A stretch of DNA of 64,000 nt, from assembly GCA_017551025.1 (NCBI GenBank), contig JAFZNG010000023.1, positions 1-64,000 on the forward strand, written 5' to 3'. Positions 8,167-17,276 of this stretch are shown piece by piece. Position 1 is the stretch's first letter. The number at the start of each line of letters is the position of its first letter. The notes below the pieces were generated by a model. It had not been told where the DNA came from. It worked only from the letters and a program-made list of their open reading frames with translations, and searched no databases. A program made the translations under genes and the position numbers. Source of the DNA: Paludibacteraceae bacterium (GTDB lineage Bacteria; Bacteroidota; Bacteroidia; Bacteroidales; Paludibacteraceae).

Positions 8167-10050
8167 ATGCGTAAACACCTTATTATATTCGCGCTCGCAT
8201 GCATGTGCGCGATGACGGCTAACGCCAGAGTAATCAATCTGGCTACATTAACCCATAGCGGTTCGGATGACTATACTTCAAAACTAATCCAGGATGGTGA
8301 TACCTTGATAGGTTCACTAGATGGAAAGACACAACCGATCAAGTTGGTTATTGCAGCCAATGCGAGCATTGTCCTCAAAAGTGCGAGCATCGGAGGTTGC
8401 AATGGAGCCAGTGCAAGTAAATATCCGTTTGCAGGACTAACATGTAATGGAGATGTGACGATTACTTTTGAGGGAAATAACTACGTGCGCGGTTTCTCAG
8501 TAAACTATCCGGGTATCTATATTCCTAAAAATAATACACTTACAATTAAATCACGTGGAGAATATCCCTATTTGCGCGTGGCCGGTGGGCGTTTGGATAC
8601 ATCTACTACCGATGAAGGTGCCAGCTCTGCTCCCGGTTTGGGTGGAGGTCGGAATCTGAACTGCGGAAATATTGTCATCCAAAGCGGTAGAATAGTAGCG
8701 TATGGAGGTCCCTCCTCTGCTGCTATCGGAGGCGGATACCATGGGTCTTGCGGTCAGATTACTATTACCGGCGGAGATGTAACGGCTAACGGATACATGG
8801 GCGCTGGTATCGGTGCAGGAGAAGGGGGCTCGGTAGGACAGATTACTATCTCCGGTGGTACCGTAACCGCAGCAGGACACTATAAGGGTGCCGGCATCGG
8901 TGGATCTGAAAGCAGTACATGTGCAGGGATCACTATCGCGAATACGGTAACCAAAGTGACAGCAACGAAGGGATCCAATGCTCCGTATGCAGTAGGTAAC
9001 GGTGCAAGTGGTAGCGGCGCTAATGTAACCATAGACGGTGTTAACAAAGGAAGCGGTATAGCTGAGAGCCCGTTCGTTTATCCGTTCGAGTGTACCCTTC
9101 CGACAAACGTGAGTGTTGCCAATGTTACCACGACTTCTGCTACTGTGAAATGGGATGCAAATGACCTGCCGCAGTATTGGGTTATCCAAACACAGAAAGA
9201 CGGTGCTTCCTCATGGAGCAACGGTACACCAAATACCCATTCGTATAACATGACTAACCTGACACCGAACACCAAGTACAACGTGCGCGTGAAAGCCATC
9301 TGCGATTATAACTTGACTAGTGTCTATACGGACATCGTATCCTTTACCACACAGGCAGAAGCATCCGCGACTTGCGTCATGCCGATGAATGTGCAGATGG
9401 CGGAACTGACTCCGTCTGTGGTGAAAGTAGAATGGACACCGGGTACCTCCGATCAAGGTGAGTGGTACTACCAGTTCTGGCATGACGGCGCGATGTATCA
9501 GCAGGGTAGCACACGCGAGACATCCGCTACGCTCCATCCCGATTATTATAATCCGGGCGAGGAGTGGCAATTCCATGTCAAAGCGGTATGTACTTCTACA
9601 TCCGAAAGTGAATATACCGACTTTTTCACGTTCACCATTCCTGCAGAGTGCCAAACTCCGGCTAATTTGGAGGTGGTTGACATCACACCGACCGAAGCGC
9701 TGGTTCGCTGGCAACCGGGTAACGTAGGACAAACCGTGTTCTATATTGTTGTAACCGGCAATACCTCCGGAGATGACTATCACGTTTCGGAACAAGTGAA
9801 TGCGACGTCCTATCTGTTGACCGGATTAACACCCGGAAACGAATATCAGGTAGAAGTAGAAGGAAGATGCTATGACGGTTCTTGGAGCAACTGGGCAGGA
9901 TGGTTGCCGTTCAGCACCCCGTACTTTGAAGGCGTTGACCAAATCACCAATGACCAATTACCAATATCCAATAAGGTCCTCCGCGACGGCCAACTCTTCA
10001 TCGAGATCAACGGCCGCACATACGATGCAACCGGTAAAGAGGTAAAGTAA
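8167..10050 (+). CDS. Secreted beta-helix protein with three FN3 domains and tail
   Basis: The 627-residue product has a signal peptide (about 1-21, ending ANA), a Gly-rich beta-helix (about 40-300) with coils such as GGPSSAAIGGGYHGSCG and GGDVTANGYMGAGIGAG, then three fibronectin-III domains (about 308-397, 400-495, 497-590). Each FN3 opens with P-x-N-[VL]-x-V/M and has a Trp strand (VKWDA, VEWTPG, VRWQPG). The end is the shared tail NKVLRDGQLFIEINGRTYDA plus six residues. The tail linker DNA at 9936-9975 is the CAATGAC/CAATTAC heptamer type. It is close kin of the gene at 10,166. Likely a surface adhesin or carbohydrate-contact protein; this is inference. Confidence 0.8.
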   Translation: MRKHLIIFALACMCAMTANARVINLATLTHSGSDDYTSKLIQDGDTLIGSLDGKTQPIKLVIAANASIVLKSASIGGCNGASASKYPFAGLTCNGDVTITFEGNNYVRGFSVNYPGIYIPKNNTLTIKSRGEYPYLRVAGGRLDTSTTDEGASSAPGLGGGRNLNCGNIVIQSGRIVAYGGPSSAAIGGGYHGSCGQITITGGDVTANGYMGAGIGAGEGGSVGQITISGGTVTAAGHYKGAGIGGSESSTCAGITIANTVTKVTATKGSNAPYAVGNGASGSGANVTIDGVNKGSGIAESPFVYPFECTLPTNVSVANVTTTSATVKWDANDLPQYWVIQTQKDGASSWSNGTPNTHSYNMTNLTPNTKYNVRVKAICDYNLTSVYTDIVSFTTQAEASATCVMPMNVQMAELTPSVVKVEWTPGTSDQGEWYYQFWHDGAMYQQGSTRETSATLHPDYYNPGEEWQFHVKAVCTSTSESEYTDFFTFTIPAECQTPANLEVVDITPTEALVRWQPGNVGQTVFYIVVTGNTSGDDYHVSEQVNATSYLLTGLTPGNEYQVEVEGRCYDGSWSNWAGWLPFSTPYFEGVDQITNDQLPISNKVLRDGQLFIEINGRTYDATGKEVK

Positions 10051-10090
10051 TTTTCTTTAATTTTGGGTAATTTTTGACTTACCCTTCCAG

Positions 10091-10116
10091 CCTTGCGGAG
10101 GTGATACTCCGCAGGG
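10091..10116 (+). promoter_or_regulatory. Intergenic hairpin before a beta-helix gene
   Basis: TGCGGAG / CTCCGCA arms (10094-10100 with 10107-10113), extended by a CCT/GGG pair, are followed by GGTTACAAAAAAA and an AATTCG-based tandem repeat that runs to the start region of the next gene. The layout matches the hairpins at 12,567 and 15,868. Confidence 0.6.
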
Positions 10117-10165
10117 TTACAAAAAAAGTAAATTCGTTTAATTCGATTAATTCGTGAACAAAACA

Positions 10166-12097
10166 ATGAAGAAATTTATCCTTCTTGCCCTCGGTCTGAT
10201 CATGACCCTCGGTGTAAAGGCAGAGATTATTAACTTGGAGAGTCTGCATACCCTCAGTATGACCAAGATGATTTACGACGGGGATGTGCTGACCGGCACT
10301 ATGTTTGTAGGTGCGCATCTAAAGATTGCGCCCAATGCGACCATCACACTGGATGACGCACATATCAACCCCAACTGGCTCAACATGCACTTGGATGCGC
10401 ATGAGGGTTTTCATGGTCTGGAGGCTACCGGCAATGCTACCATCATCGTCAAAGGAACGAATGAGGTCTATGCCAACGGCTCGGACTACGCGGGTATCTA
10501 TGTGGAGAAATACTGCACGCTAACTATCGTCGGCAATTCGCCCGACAATAGCGATACGCTGATCGTCTTCAGTGGCGGCAAGGCTGCCGGTATAGGTGCC
10601 GGACGCAAGTACTACTCCAACATCTTAGAGACCAATCATGCCTGCGGTGGCATCGTCATCAATGGCGCCACCATCCTTGCTGTCGGCGGCAGAGACGGTG
10701 CCGGAATAGGCGGTTCCAAAGAGACCTCGTGCGGTAATATCACCATCAATGGCGGCAATGTATATGCGGCAGGTGGTTACCATGCGTCCGGTATCGGTTC
10801 TGGAACACACGTGCAGTCACTGGGTGACAACTATTGGTCCACTTGTGCCAGTATCACTATCAACGGAGGATGTGTTATCGCGCGGGGAGGGGAAGGAGCT
10901 GCCGGGATAGGTGGCGGCTATAACAGCCGTTGCGGTGAAATCAATATCTCCAACCAGGTGACCTGTCTGTCGGTTATCGCCGGAGACAATGCACCTTACA
11001 GCATTGGCAGAGGAGGTGGTAACTCGTCGAATAGCATTGTCAGAGTGATGGGATTAACGTATAGTGCGGGCATGGAGACCAGCCCCTTTATCTATCCGAC
11101 TCCTGTGACACCGACCACCTGCCCGACGCCGGCTAACCTCGCCGTCTCGGACATAACTGCCACCTCTGTACAAGTGCAATGGACGCGGGATAACACCTGT
11201 CCGTTCTACCAGTTGCGCTACTGGAAACAGTACGACAACGACGGCGTGTATGAGACTGTGGAGAACATCACAAAACCGCCTTATACTCTCACCGGCTTGC
11301 GTCCCGGTACAACGTATCAGGTGTGGATTGTAGGCGAATGTGACGACAATGTCCAAAGTACGCCGTCAGGCAAGGTGGCGTTCTCCACGCAGACCTCTTC
11401 CGACCCCGATGACTTCTGTCCGAAACCTGCTGACGTCTATATGGCGAACGTGAACACCAATAGTGCTATGGTGATGTGGACACCGGGCGCCAAAGAACAG
11501 ACCGAATGGATCTTGCGCTATTATAAAGAGGGGGAAGCCTCCAGTCCGGCATATAAATACCCGACGGAACCCTATTGCACCTTGACAAATCTGCTTTCCG
11601 ACACCAAGTACTGGGTTTCCGTACGAGGTAAATGCGGAGACGGGTTGGGGAACAGCAATTTCACCGACTATATCCCGTTCACAACCGGTTCGTCGGGTTG
11701 CAAGACACCAACCAATCTCCGCTACGCCTATCTGACTGCCTCTACTGCACTCATTGAGTGGGACGAAGGCGCGTACGATCAAGACCAGTGGTACATCCGT
11801 TGGCGTGTGGCTAATACGGGCACATGGGTAGGTAAACTCGCCTATACGCCCTCCTTCCTCCTGACTTCGTTAACTCCCAAGACCCAATACGAAGTGCAGG
11901 TTTATACCGTGTGTGGAGAAGGCAATAATAGCGCCTATACACCGAGTCTCAACTTTACCACCGGTCCTGCCGGACAAGACATTGACCAAATCACCAATGA
12001 CCAATTACAAATGACCAATAAAGTCCTCCGTGACGGCAAACTCTTCATCGAGATCAACGGTCACGTCTATGACGCTCAAGGTAAAGAAGTAAAGTAA
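10166..12097 (+). CDS. Secreted beta-helix protein with three FN3 domains and tail (paralogue)
   Basis: The ATG at 10166 is preferred to an upstream in-frame GTG at 10154 because it gives a compact signal peptide (MKKFILLALGLIMTLGVKA). The 643-residue protein repeats the architecture of its upstream neighbour: beta-helix (about 45-305, for example GGRDGAGIGGSKETSCG and GGEGAAGIGGGYNSRCG), three FN3 domains (about 312-405, 410-500, 505-600), and the tail NKVLRDGKLFIEINGHVYDA plus six residues. The tail linker is coded by the same heptamer repeat (11981-12022). Gene duplication with domain-level divergence is the simplest history. Confidence 0.8.
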   Translation: MKKFILLALGLIMTLGVKAEIINLESLHTLSMTKMIYDGDVLTGTMFVGAHLKIAPNATITLDDAHINPNWLNMHLDAHEGFHGLEATGNATIIVKGTNEVYANGSDYAGIYVEKYCTLTIVGNSPDNSDTLIVFSGGKAAGIGAGRKYYSNILETNHACGGIVINGATILAVGGRDGAGIGGSKETSCGNITINGGNVYAAGGYHASGIGSGTHVQSLGDNYWSTCASITINGGCVIARGGEGAAGIGGGYNSRCGEINISNQVTCLSVIAGDNAPYSIGRGGGNSSNSIVRVMGLTYSAGMETSPFIYPTPVTPTTCPTPANLAVSDITATSVQVQWTRDNTCPFYQLRYWKQYDNDGVYETVENITKPPYTLTGLRPGTTYQVWIVGECDDNVQSTPSGKVAFSTQTSSDPDDFCPKPADVYMANVNTNSAMVMWTPGAKEQTEWILRYYKEGEASSPAYKYPTEPYCTLTNLLSDTKYWVSVRGKCGDGLGNSNFTDYIPFTTGSSGCKTPTNLRYAYLTASTALIEWDEGAYDQDQWYIRWRVANTGTWVGKLAYTPSFLLTSLTPKTQYEVQVYTVCGEGNNSAYTPSLNFTTGPAGQDIDQITNDQLQMTNKVLRDGKLFIEINGHVYDAQGKEVK

Positions 12098-12112
12098 TAA
12101 AACAATAACATT

Positions 12113-12553
12113 ATGAAAAAACTATTTAACATTTTTGCTGCAGCGCTCATCGCACTCAGCTTCACCGGATGCAACAATCCAGAACCGGAACTGCGTGTCA
12201 ATTTTGACCTTAACAATGTGTCAGTAGGTACCACTACCGCTACGATTGAAATCACACCGGACCATCTCGATGTATGGTACATGCGTGATTACTTTGCCAC
12301 AGAAGTGATGGACAATACTTCAAAATCCGCATGGGAGGTTGCCAAGGCGGGTATTGCAGAATTGAAAGCCAAAGGTTATACATATGCCCAACTCCAAGAG
12401 ATGGGCGCTATCGTCAATGGAAAACAGACATGGCAAATAGACGGGCTAACCCCTGGTACCAGCTATACGGTAGTAACCTATCTTGTGGATGAAGACCTCA
12501 ATGTGGTAGGCAACTCCTTCGGTACAGGTTTCTTCGAAACATACGAGAAATAG
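12113..12553 (+). CDS. Small lipoprotein with FN3-like fold
   Basis: The 146-residue product has a lipoprotein signal peptide with the lipobox SFTGC (Cys about residue 20). The mature part starts like a fibronectin-III or Ig strand set (VNFDLNNVSVGTTTATIEI) and has a second such signature near the end (IDGLTPGTSYTVVTYLVDE). No enzymatic motif is seen. It follows the beta-helix gene by 15 nt and is probably the last gene of that transcription unit. Anchoring in the outer membrane is expected from the lipobox. Confidence 0.7.
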   Translation: MKKLFNIFAAALIALSFTGCNNPEPELRVNFDLNNVSVGTTTATIEITPDHLDVWYMRDYFATEVMDNTSKSAWEVAKAGIAELKAKGYTYAQLQEMGAIVNGKQTWQIDGLTPGTSYTVVTYLVDEDLNVVGNSFGTGFFETYEK

Positions 12554-12566
12554 CCCTCATCATCAG

Positions 12567-12592
12567 CCATGCGGCACTGATCCGCCGCATGG
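12567..12592 (+). promoter_or_regulatory. Intergenic hairpin after the lipoprotein gene
   Basis: A perfect 9-bp stem (CCATGCGGC / GCCGCATGG) with an 8-nt loop is followed by TTACAAAACAA. It belongs to the same family as the hairpins at 10,091 and 15,868 (CAGCC + stem + GGYTACAAAA). A short T-run is absent, so a terminator role is uncertain. Confidence 0.6.
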
Positions 12593-12667
12593 TTACAAAA
12601 CAAATTGCTCTTTGACATATTGGATTACCGTTTTTTGAGATTTTTGGGTCTTTTTTGACCCGAAGTC

Positions 12668-12698
12668 TTGCATATATCAAAAAAAAGCAGTACCTTTG
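12668..12698 (+). promoter_or_regulatory. Promoter of the ATPase gene
   Basis: TTG at 12668-12670 and TACCTTTG at 12691-12698 with 20 bp between them, followed by CAC, match the strong Bacteroidota promoter form also seen at 25,180 and 25,970. Confidence 0.75.
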
Positions 12699-12795
12699 CA
12701 CTGGATTTTGACTTTTGTATTCGACAAAATGCACAATACTTTGACGTTCGCAATCGACAAAATGCCTTTATTTTTGACTAATACAATTGACAATT

Positions 12796-13983
12796 ATGCA
12801 AAGATTAAACCAACGGTACAAGCAATTATTAGATGAGACGAGCCTTGATTTTACAAGGTATATCTATCAACAAATCAATTGGGATAATCGGTTGATTCTG
12901 CTGAAGGGTCCCAAGGGTGTAGGCAAGACTACGATGCTTTTACAGCACATCAAACGCACGTTCGATGATCCATCCAAAGCTTTTTATGCTTCGGTAGATA
13001 CGTCATGGTTTACTACGCATACGATTGTGGACTTGGCGGAGTACCTCGTGTCACATGGCGTCACGCATTTGTTCCTGGACGAGGTGCATAAATATCTCGG
13101 ATGGGATAGGCAAATAAAAGAAATCTATGATGCTTACCCGAAGTTGCATATTGTAATAACCGGTTCTTCTATGCTCCAGCTGAGTAAAACAGAGGCTGAT
13201 TTGTCGCGCAGATGTCGCAAATACGTTATTCAAGGTATGAGCTTTAGAGAATACTTGGAGTTTGAGCATATCGCGCAACTGCCGACCATTCCTCTTGAGA
13301 CGATTCTCAATGATCACCAGACCATTGCTGCGCATCTGACCAACCAAATGCCTATTCAGAAGTACTTTGAGCAGTATCTAGACCATGGCTATTATCCATT
13401 CTATAAAGAAGAAGGAGATGGATTTGCTACCCGTTTGGAAGAAGGAATAGACTGGATTATCAATGTAGAAATTCCCGCTGTAGAGAGGGTGTCTTATGAA
13501 TTAGTATACAAAATCAAAATCTTGCTGGGTATTCTTGCAGAGTTAAACCCCTACACGTTGAATGTGTCAGACTTGGCAACTAAACTGGAAAGTTCCAGAG
13601 ATAGCGTCTACAAGATGCTGGATTTGCTGCAAAAAGCAGGACTTATTAGACGCCTTTATCAAAAGTCAACGGGTATGAAGAAATTGCAGAAACCCGAAAA
13701 GATACTATTTGACAACACCAATTTGATGTATGCCTTATCACCCAACTCAGACGTAGGTACAATGCGTGAGACTTTTACTGCTAATATGCTAAGTACACAC
13801 AAACTGGCGATGCCTACAAAAGGGGACTTGATGATAGACAATAATTATATCTTTGAAGTGGGGGGCAAAACCAAAGATTATGGACAAATAGCCAATATTC
13901 CTAATAGTTACGTGATTGCCGATAGCATTGATGTGGGCTTTGGCAATAAAATCCCCATGTGGTTATTCGGATTCTTGTACTAA
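12796..13983 (+). CDS. AAA family ATPase with DUF4143
   Basis: The ATG at 12796 is chosen over a TTG at 12787 because of the A-rich leader (GACAATT). The 395-residue product has an AAA_14-type ATPase domain (Walker A GPKGVGKTT near residue 37; Walker B-like THLFLDEVHKY near 95; sensor segment VITGSSMLQL) and a C-terminal winged-helix/DUF4143 nuclease-like region (about 215-390). These two-domain ATPases are widespread in Bacteroidales, often in variable regions, and are of unknown biological role. It has its own promoter and terminator, so it is a stand-alone cargo-like gene inside the surface-protein run. Confidence 0.88.
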   Translation: MQRLNQRYKQLLDETSLDFTRYIYQQINWDNRLILLKGPKGVGKTTMLLQHIKRTFDDPSKAFYASVDTSWFTTHTIVDLAEYLVSHGVTHLFLDEVHKYLGWDRQIKEIYDAYPKLHIVITGSSMLQLSKTEADLSRRCRKYVIQGMSFREYLEFEHIAQLPTIPLETILNDHQTIAAHLTNQMPIQKYFEQYLDHGYYPFYKEEGDGFATRLEEGIDWIINVEIPAVERVSYELVYKIKILLGILAELNPYTLNVSDLATKLESSRDSVYKMLDLLQKAGLIRRLYQKSTGMKKLQKPEKILFDNTNLMYALSPNSDVGTMRETFTANMLSTHKLAMPTKGDLMIDNNYIFEVGGKTKDYGQIANIPNSYVIADSIDVGFGNKIPMWLFGFLY

Positions 13984-14006
13984 AACGTGACATTATTCAT
14001 CCTTTC

Positions 14007-14043
14007 AAGCGGTAATCTGATATGTAGCGGGTTACCGCTTTTT
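14007..14043 (+). terminator. Rho-independent terminator of the ATPase gene
   Basis: AAGCGGTAA at 14007-14015 pairs with TTACCGCTT at 14032-14040 and is followed by TTT. A second perfect small palindrome (ATCCTAGT / ACTAGGAT) lies directly after it at 14046-14064. Confidence 0.8.
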
Positions 14044-14117
14044 GTATCCTAGTATCACTAGGATAGCGAAGCGGTCTAGGACACTAGAACACAAGAAAAC
14101 TAAATAAAACAACAATT

Positions 14118-15443
14118 ATGAGAAAAACTATCCTTTTTGTCCTCGGTCTTCTCATGACCCTCGGCGCACAAACGGCAAAAGCTGCAGGATGTTCAGCTCC
14201 GACAAACGCGCAGGTTTCCAACATTACTACCAATACGGCTGTGCTTACATGGACTCCCGGTGCCGGCCAATCTCAATGGCATGTGCGCATAACGGACATC
14301 AGTTCAGTAAACCCAAATTCACCAACGGCATACAATGTGGATGAACCCTATTGCGAGATTATTGTCTTACGTCCTAACACGTCGTATTGGGTACAAGTAT
14401 GGACTATATGCAGCGAGGAAGAATGGAGCACCGACTATGCTCAGACGACATTTACTACTCCTTTACCTAACTGTACTCCAACCAATTTCCAAGTCTCTAA
14501 TATCACAGGAACTTCTGCTACGTTCAGTTGGACAGCCACTTCTGACTGTCCATCCCAATGGCAGGTTCACTTATACAATGGTTCTGTTGTACAGAAGTAC
14601 ACAGCAAATACCAACTCATATACAATAACTCTGTTACAGCCAAACACTTCGTATCTTGCCAAAGTAAGAGCTGTTTACGGGTATGATTCGTACGGTGACT
14701 GGAGTTCCGAAATTGAATTTAGCACCCCTGCTATACCTGTATATACCGTTTTTAACAACGGTACGCTAACCTATTATTACGACGAGGAGATGGATTCAAG
14801 AACCGGTATAAAGGAACTTTATGACGGTACCAATCCGGGCATGCGTTTTACGTCTTATAATACGCAAGTGACGAAAGCTGTAATCGACCCGTCTATGATC
14901 AATGCGCCCCTCACGTCATTGAACAGCATGTTCTATGGAGGAAGTCACCGTACGGAGACTTACCCCTTGTCCAACTTAACATCTATCAGCGAATTGGATA
15001 ATCTCTATAATATGGAAGGATTGACTGATCTGACGCAAATGTTCTTTGGCTGCAGATCGCTGACATCCGTTGACCTCACAGGCATAAAATTCTCCTCGGT
15101 AAAGAAAGTGTTAGAGATGTTTTCCGGATGCACTTCGCTCAAAACGATTTATTGTAGAGAGGATTGGAACACCTATACGTCGATGGCCAATGCGGAGATA
15201 TTTAATAACTGCTCCTCGTTAGTAGGCGCAAATGGTACGCTTTGGGATGCTTCGCACATTACCAAAGAATATGCCCGCCCGGACAAACCGGGTCAACCCG
15301 GTTACTTTACCGCTAAGACACAAGGCATTGACCAAATCACCAATGACCAATCACCAATCACCAATAAAATCCTCCGTGACGGCCAACTCTTCATCGAGAT
15401 CAACGGACGCACCTATGACGCCCAAGGTAAAGAAATAAAATAA
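14118..15443 (+). CDS. Secreted protein with two FN3 domains, BspA-like region and tail
   Basis: The 441-residue product has a signal peptide (about 1-22, ending AKA), two fibronectin-III domains (about 24-115 and 117-205), and a DUF285/BspA-type leucine-rich surface domain (about 215-405). The latter shows LNSMFYGG, LTQMFFGCRSLTSVDLTG, and VLEMFSGCTSLKTIYC. The DUF285 motif xxMFxGCxxLxxLDLS is typical of surface LRR proteins. The end is the shared tail NKILRDGQLFIEINGRTYDA plus six residues. The linker at 15325-15367 is a heptamer repeat. Probable cell-surface adhesin. Confidence 0.82.
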   Translation: MRKTILFVLGLLMTLGAQTAKAAGCSAPTNAQVSNITTNTAVLTWTPGAGQSQWHVRITDISSVNPNSPTAYNVDEPYCEIIVLRPNTSYWVQVWTICSEEEWSTDYAQTTFTTPLPNCTPTNFQVSNITGTSATFSWTATSDCPSQWQVHLYNGSVVQKYTANTNSYTITLLQPNTSYLAKVRAVYGYDSYGDWSSEIEFSTPAIPVYTVFNNGTLTYYYDEEMDSRTGIKELYDGTNPGMRFTSYNTQVTKAVIDPSMINAPLTSLNSMFYGGSHRTETYPLSNLTSISELDNLYNMEGLTDLTQMFFGCRSLTSVDLTGIKFSSVKKVLEMFSGCTSLKTIYCREDWNTYTSMANAEIFNNCSSLVGANGTLWDASHITKEYARPDKPGQPGYFTAKTQGIDQITNDQSPITNKILRDGQLFIEINGRTYDAQGKEIK

Positions 15444-15463
15444 CTAATAATGTAATAACGATT

Positions 15464-15859
15464 ATGAAAAAGATTCTTTTCTTTGTTGTTACTGCGCTGG
15501 TATGCTCAGTGGCATTCACGGGATGTAACCTCCCGTCTGACTTGAACGACTCTGAAGTAACTGTTCGCGTAAAGAGCCTTGAAGGCAACATGATGCCTGA
15601 TGTCAAAGTGTACTGCTTTGACCAAATAGGCGATGCACTCAAAAATCCGGCCAATGCTATTGATGTAAAAACAACCGACGCCAATGGCGTAGCTCAATTC
15701 ATTGTGGACAAGAAAAAATATTTGTTCGCCGATGAAGTGACGCGCGAGTTTGTGACCTATTTTGAGGACGGTACCATCAGCGCTAAAGCTCTGGTAAAAA
15801 TCCCTAAAAATAGCACCAACACCGAAGTCGAACTGCTCTTCGGAATTGAGACCTACTAA
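15464..15859 (+). CDS. Small lipoprotein with a carboxypeptidase-regulatory-like fold
   Basis: The 131-residue product has a lipobox (AFTGC, Cys about residue 24). The mature part (VTVRVKSLEGNMMPDVKVYC, then TTDANGVAQF) resembles a one-domain carboxypeptidase-regulatory or transthyretin-like beta-sandwich, in which a loop reads T-D-x-N-G. Function is unknown. Its position 20 nt after a surface protein gene parallels the lipoprotein at 12,113, which also follows a tailed surface protein; pairing is therefore possible. Confidence 0.65.
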   Translation: MKKILFFVVTALVCSVAFTGCNLPSDLNDSEVTVRVKSLEGNMMPDVKVYCFDQIGDALKNPANAIDVKTTDANGVAQFIVDKKKYLFADEVTREFVTYFEDGTISAKALVKIPKNSTNTEVELLFGIETY

Positions 15860-15867
15860 TCTCATCA

Positions 15868-15895
15868 GCCTTGCGGGATTGATTTCCCGCAAGGC
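15868..15895 (+). promoter_or_regulatory. Strong intergenic hairpin with octamer repeat
   Basis: A perfect 11-bp stem (GCCTTGCGGGA / TCCCGCAAGGC) with a 6-nt loop is followed by TACAAAACAA and a TTCGTTTCA/TTCGATTAA repeat up to the ATG at 15938. Same layout as 10,091. Confidence 0.65.
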
Positions 15896-15937
15896 TACAA
15901 AACAACGATTCGTTTCATTCGATTAATTCGTGAAAGT

Positions 15938-17275
15938 ATGAAAAAACTCATCGTTTGGACCATCCTCCTACTGACCAATCTGCCCTTATCGGCCACCACC
16001 TACTACGTCAGCGCCACCGGTTCCGCCCGAGCAGACGGACTGACTCCGCAGACCCCTAAAAAGGACCTGCAGGCCGTGCTGAACCTGATTAAAGAGCGCA
16101 ATGAAGACGGAGCGGTCATTCGTGTAGCCGAAGGAAACTACCTCGGTGCACTCGATGCCGGTTATATAGAAATATGCAACTGGGTGACCCTCGAAGGCGG
16201 GTACAATGCCGACTTCACGCGTTCCAACCCGCGCAAGTACATCACCCGTATCGAACCGACCGACGCGCAACGGGCTACCAATGCACGAAAAGGACTCATC
16301 ACCCTCTCCGGACTGGATGACCCCATCGGCAATAAAAAGACAGGCAAACTGACCATCACCGGATTTACCTTCAATCACGGATTGGAGAACTACTACATGC
16401 CCGCTGACCCGTCCGACCCCAAGAACGGATGCCCGTCCAAAGCGTTCGAAACCGGACGCATGGTTGATGGCCCGAACCAATTGGAGCACCCTTGCATCCA
16501 ATCCGTACAAGCGGTTGCAGGCGATGTGCTCATCACCAACTGCATCTTTATCAACAGCCCCTACTATGCCATTCAGATCAATAGCCGTCGGGGCACGATA
16601 GAGATAGCCAATAACATCTTCGTCTCCAACCGCTACGGCGCTGTTCGTATCGACGGATGGGATAAGAACGGTACGGCCTCGGAAGTGCTCTTCCATCATA
16701 ACGTCGTCGCCTTCTCTTGGTGCCGCGACAAGACCATGGAAGATATGGGATACGGATTCGAGTGCATGACACGCGTCAACTGCAAAGTCTATCGGAATAT
16801 CTTTGCCTGCAATAACTACGCCGCGATCGCTCGGACACATGTGCTGAGCGGACCGGACAAAGTCATCGAAGCCAAGCGCATAACCAACTTCATGGACAAT
16901 GCCTTCTTCCTGAATCCCGCTGACCTGCTGTTACCTGCACCGGGTGGAGCAGGATGGACCAAAGTCAGGGCGTCGCAGTTCGAAGAACTCGATGAACACA
17001 TCGTGCCGATTGCATCCGGTAACTTCGAGATCGAAGCCGGCAGCCCCTTTATCAAGGCTATCGATCAGGACTACCTCAAAGCCTTTGCTTCCCTCAAGAT
17101 CGTGCGCAATGCGTCCTATGATGCCAACTCGGCAGCCAACAGTCTGCGCGAGACCTTCGGACTCAATAAACAAGGCTCGGAGACTACACGCGTCTCGATG
17201 TACGGCAACCGCTATCCGCTGAACAAAGCCATCCTCCTCTTCGGTACTATTCAACAATACGGACCACAATTATAA
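15938..17275 (+). CDS. Secreted right-handed beta-helix protein
   Basis: The 445-residue product has a signal peptide (about 1-19, ending LSA) and then TTYYVSATGSARADGLTPQT, a start typical of parallel beta-helix proteins related to polysaccharide lyases and DUF1565. Residues about 40-330 contain VTLEGGYN, ITGFTFNHG, VLITNCIFIN, IEIANNIFVSNRYGAVRIDG and VLFHHNVVAF, the stacked coils of a beta-helix. It lacks the short tail of the other secreted proteins. It could bind or cleave acidic polysaccharide, but no catalytic triad was identified. The next gene starts 1 nt after its stop. Confidence 0.75.
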   Translation: MKKLIVWTILLLTNLPLSATTYYVSATGSARADGLTPQTPKKDLQAVLNLIKERNEDGAVIRVAEGNYLGALDAGYIEICNWVTLEGGYNADFTRSNPRKYITRIEPTDAQRATNARKGLITLSGLDDPIGNKKTGKLTITGFTFNHGLENYYMPADPSDPKNGCPSKAFETGRMVDGPNQLEHPCIQSVQAVAGDVLITNCIFINSPYYAIQINSRRGTIEIANNIFVSNRYGAVRIDGWDKNGTASEVLFHHNVVAFSWCRDKTMEDMGYGFECMTRVNCKVYRNIFACNNYAAIARTHVLSGPDKVIEAKRITNFMDNAFFLNPADLLLPAPGGAGWTKVRASQFEELDEHIVPIASGNFEIEAGSPFIKAIDQDYLKAFASLKIVRNASYDANSAANSLRETFGLNKQGSETTRVSMYGNRYPLNKAILLFGTIQQYGPQL

Positions 17276-17276
17276 C

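Noticed and set aside
15986..16840. 284-codon minus-strand frame opposite the beta-helix gene
   Set aside because: Shadow of a gene with signal peptide and beta-helix coils; no promoter or leader.
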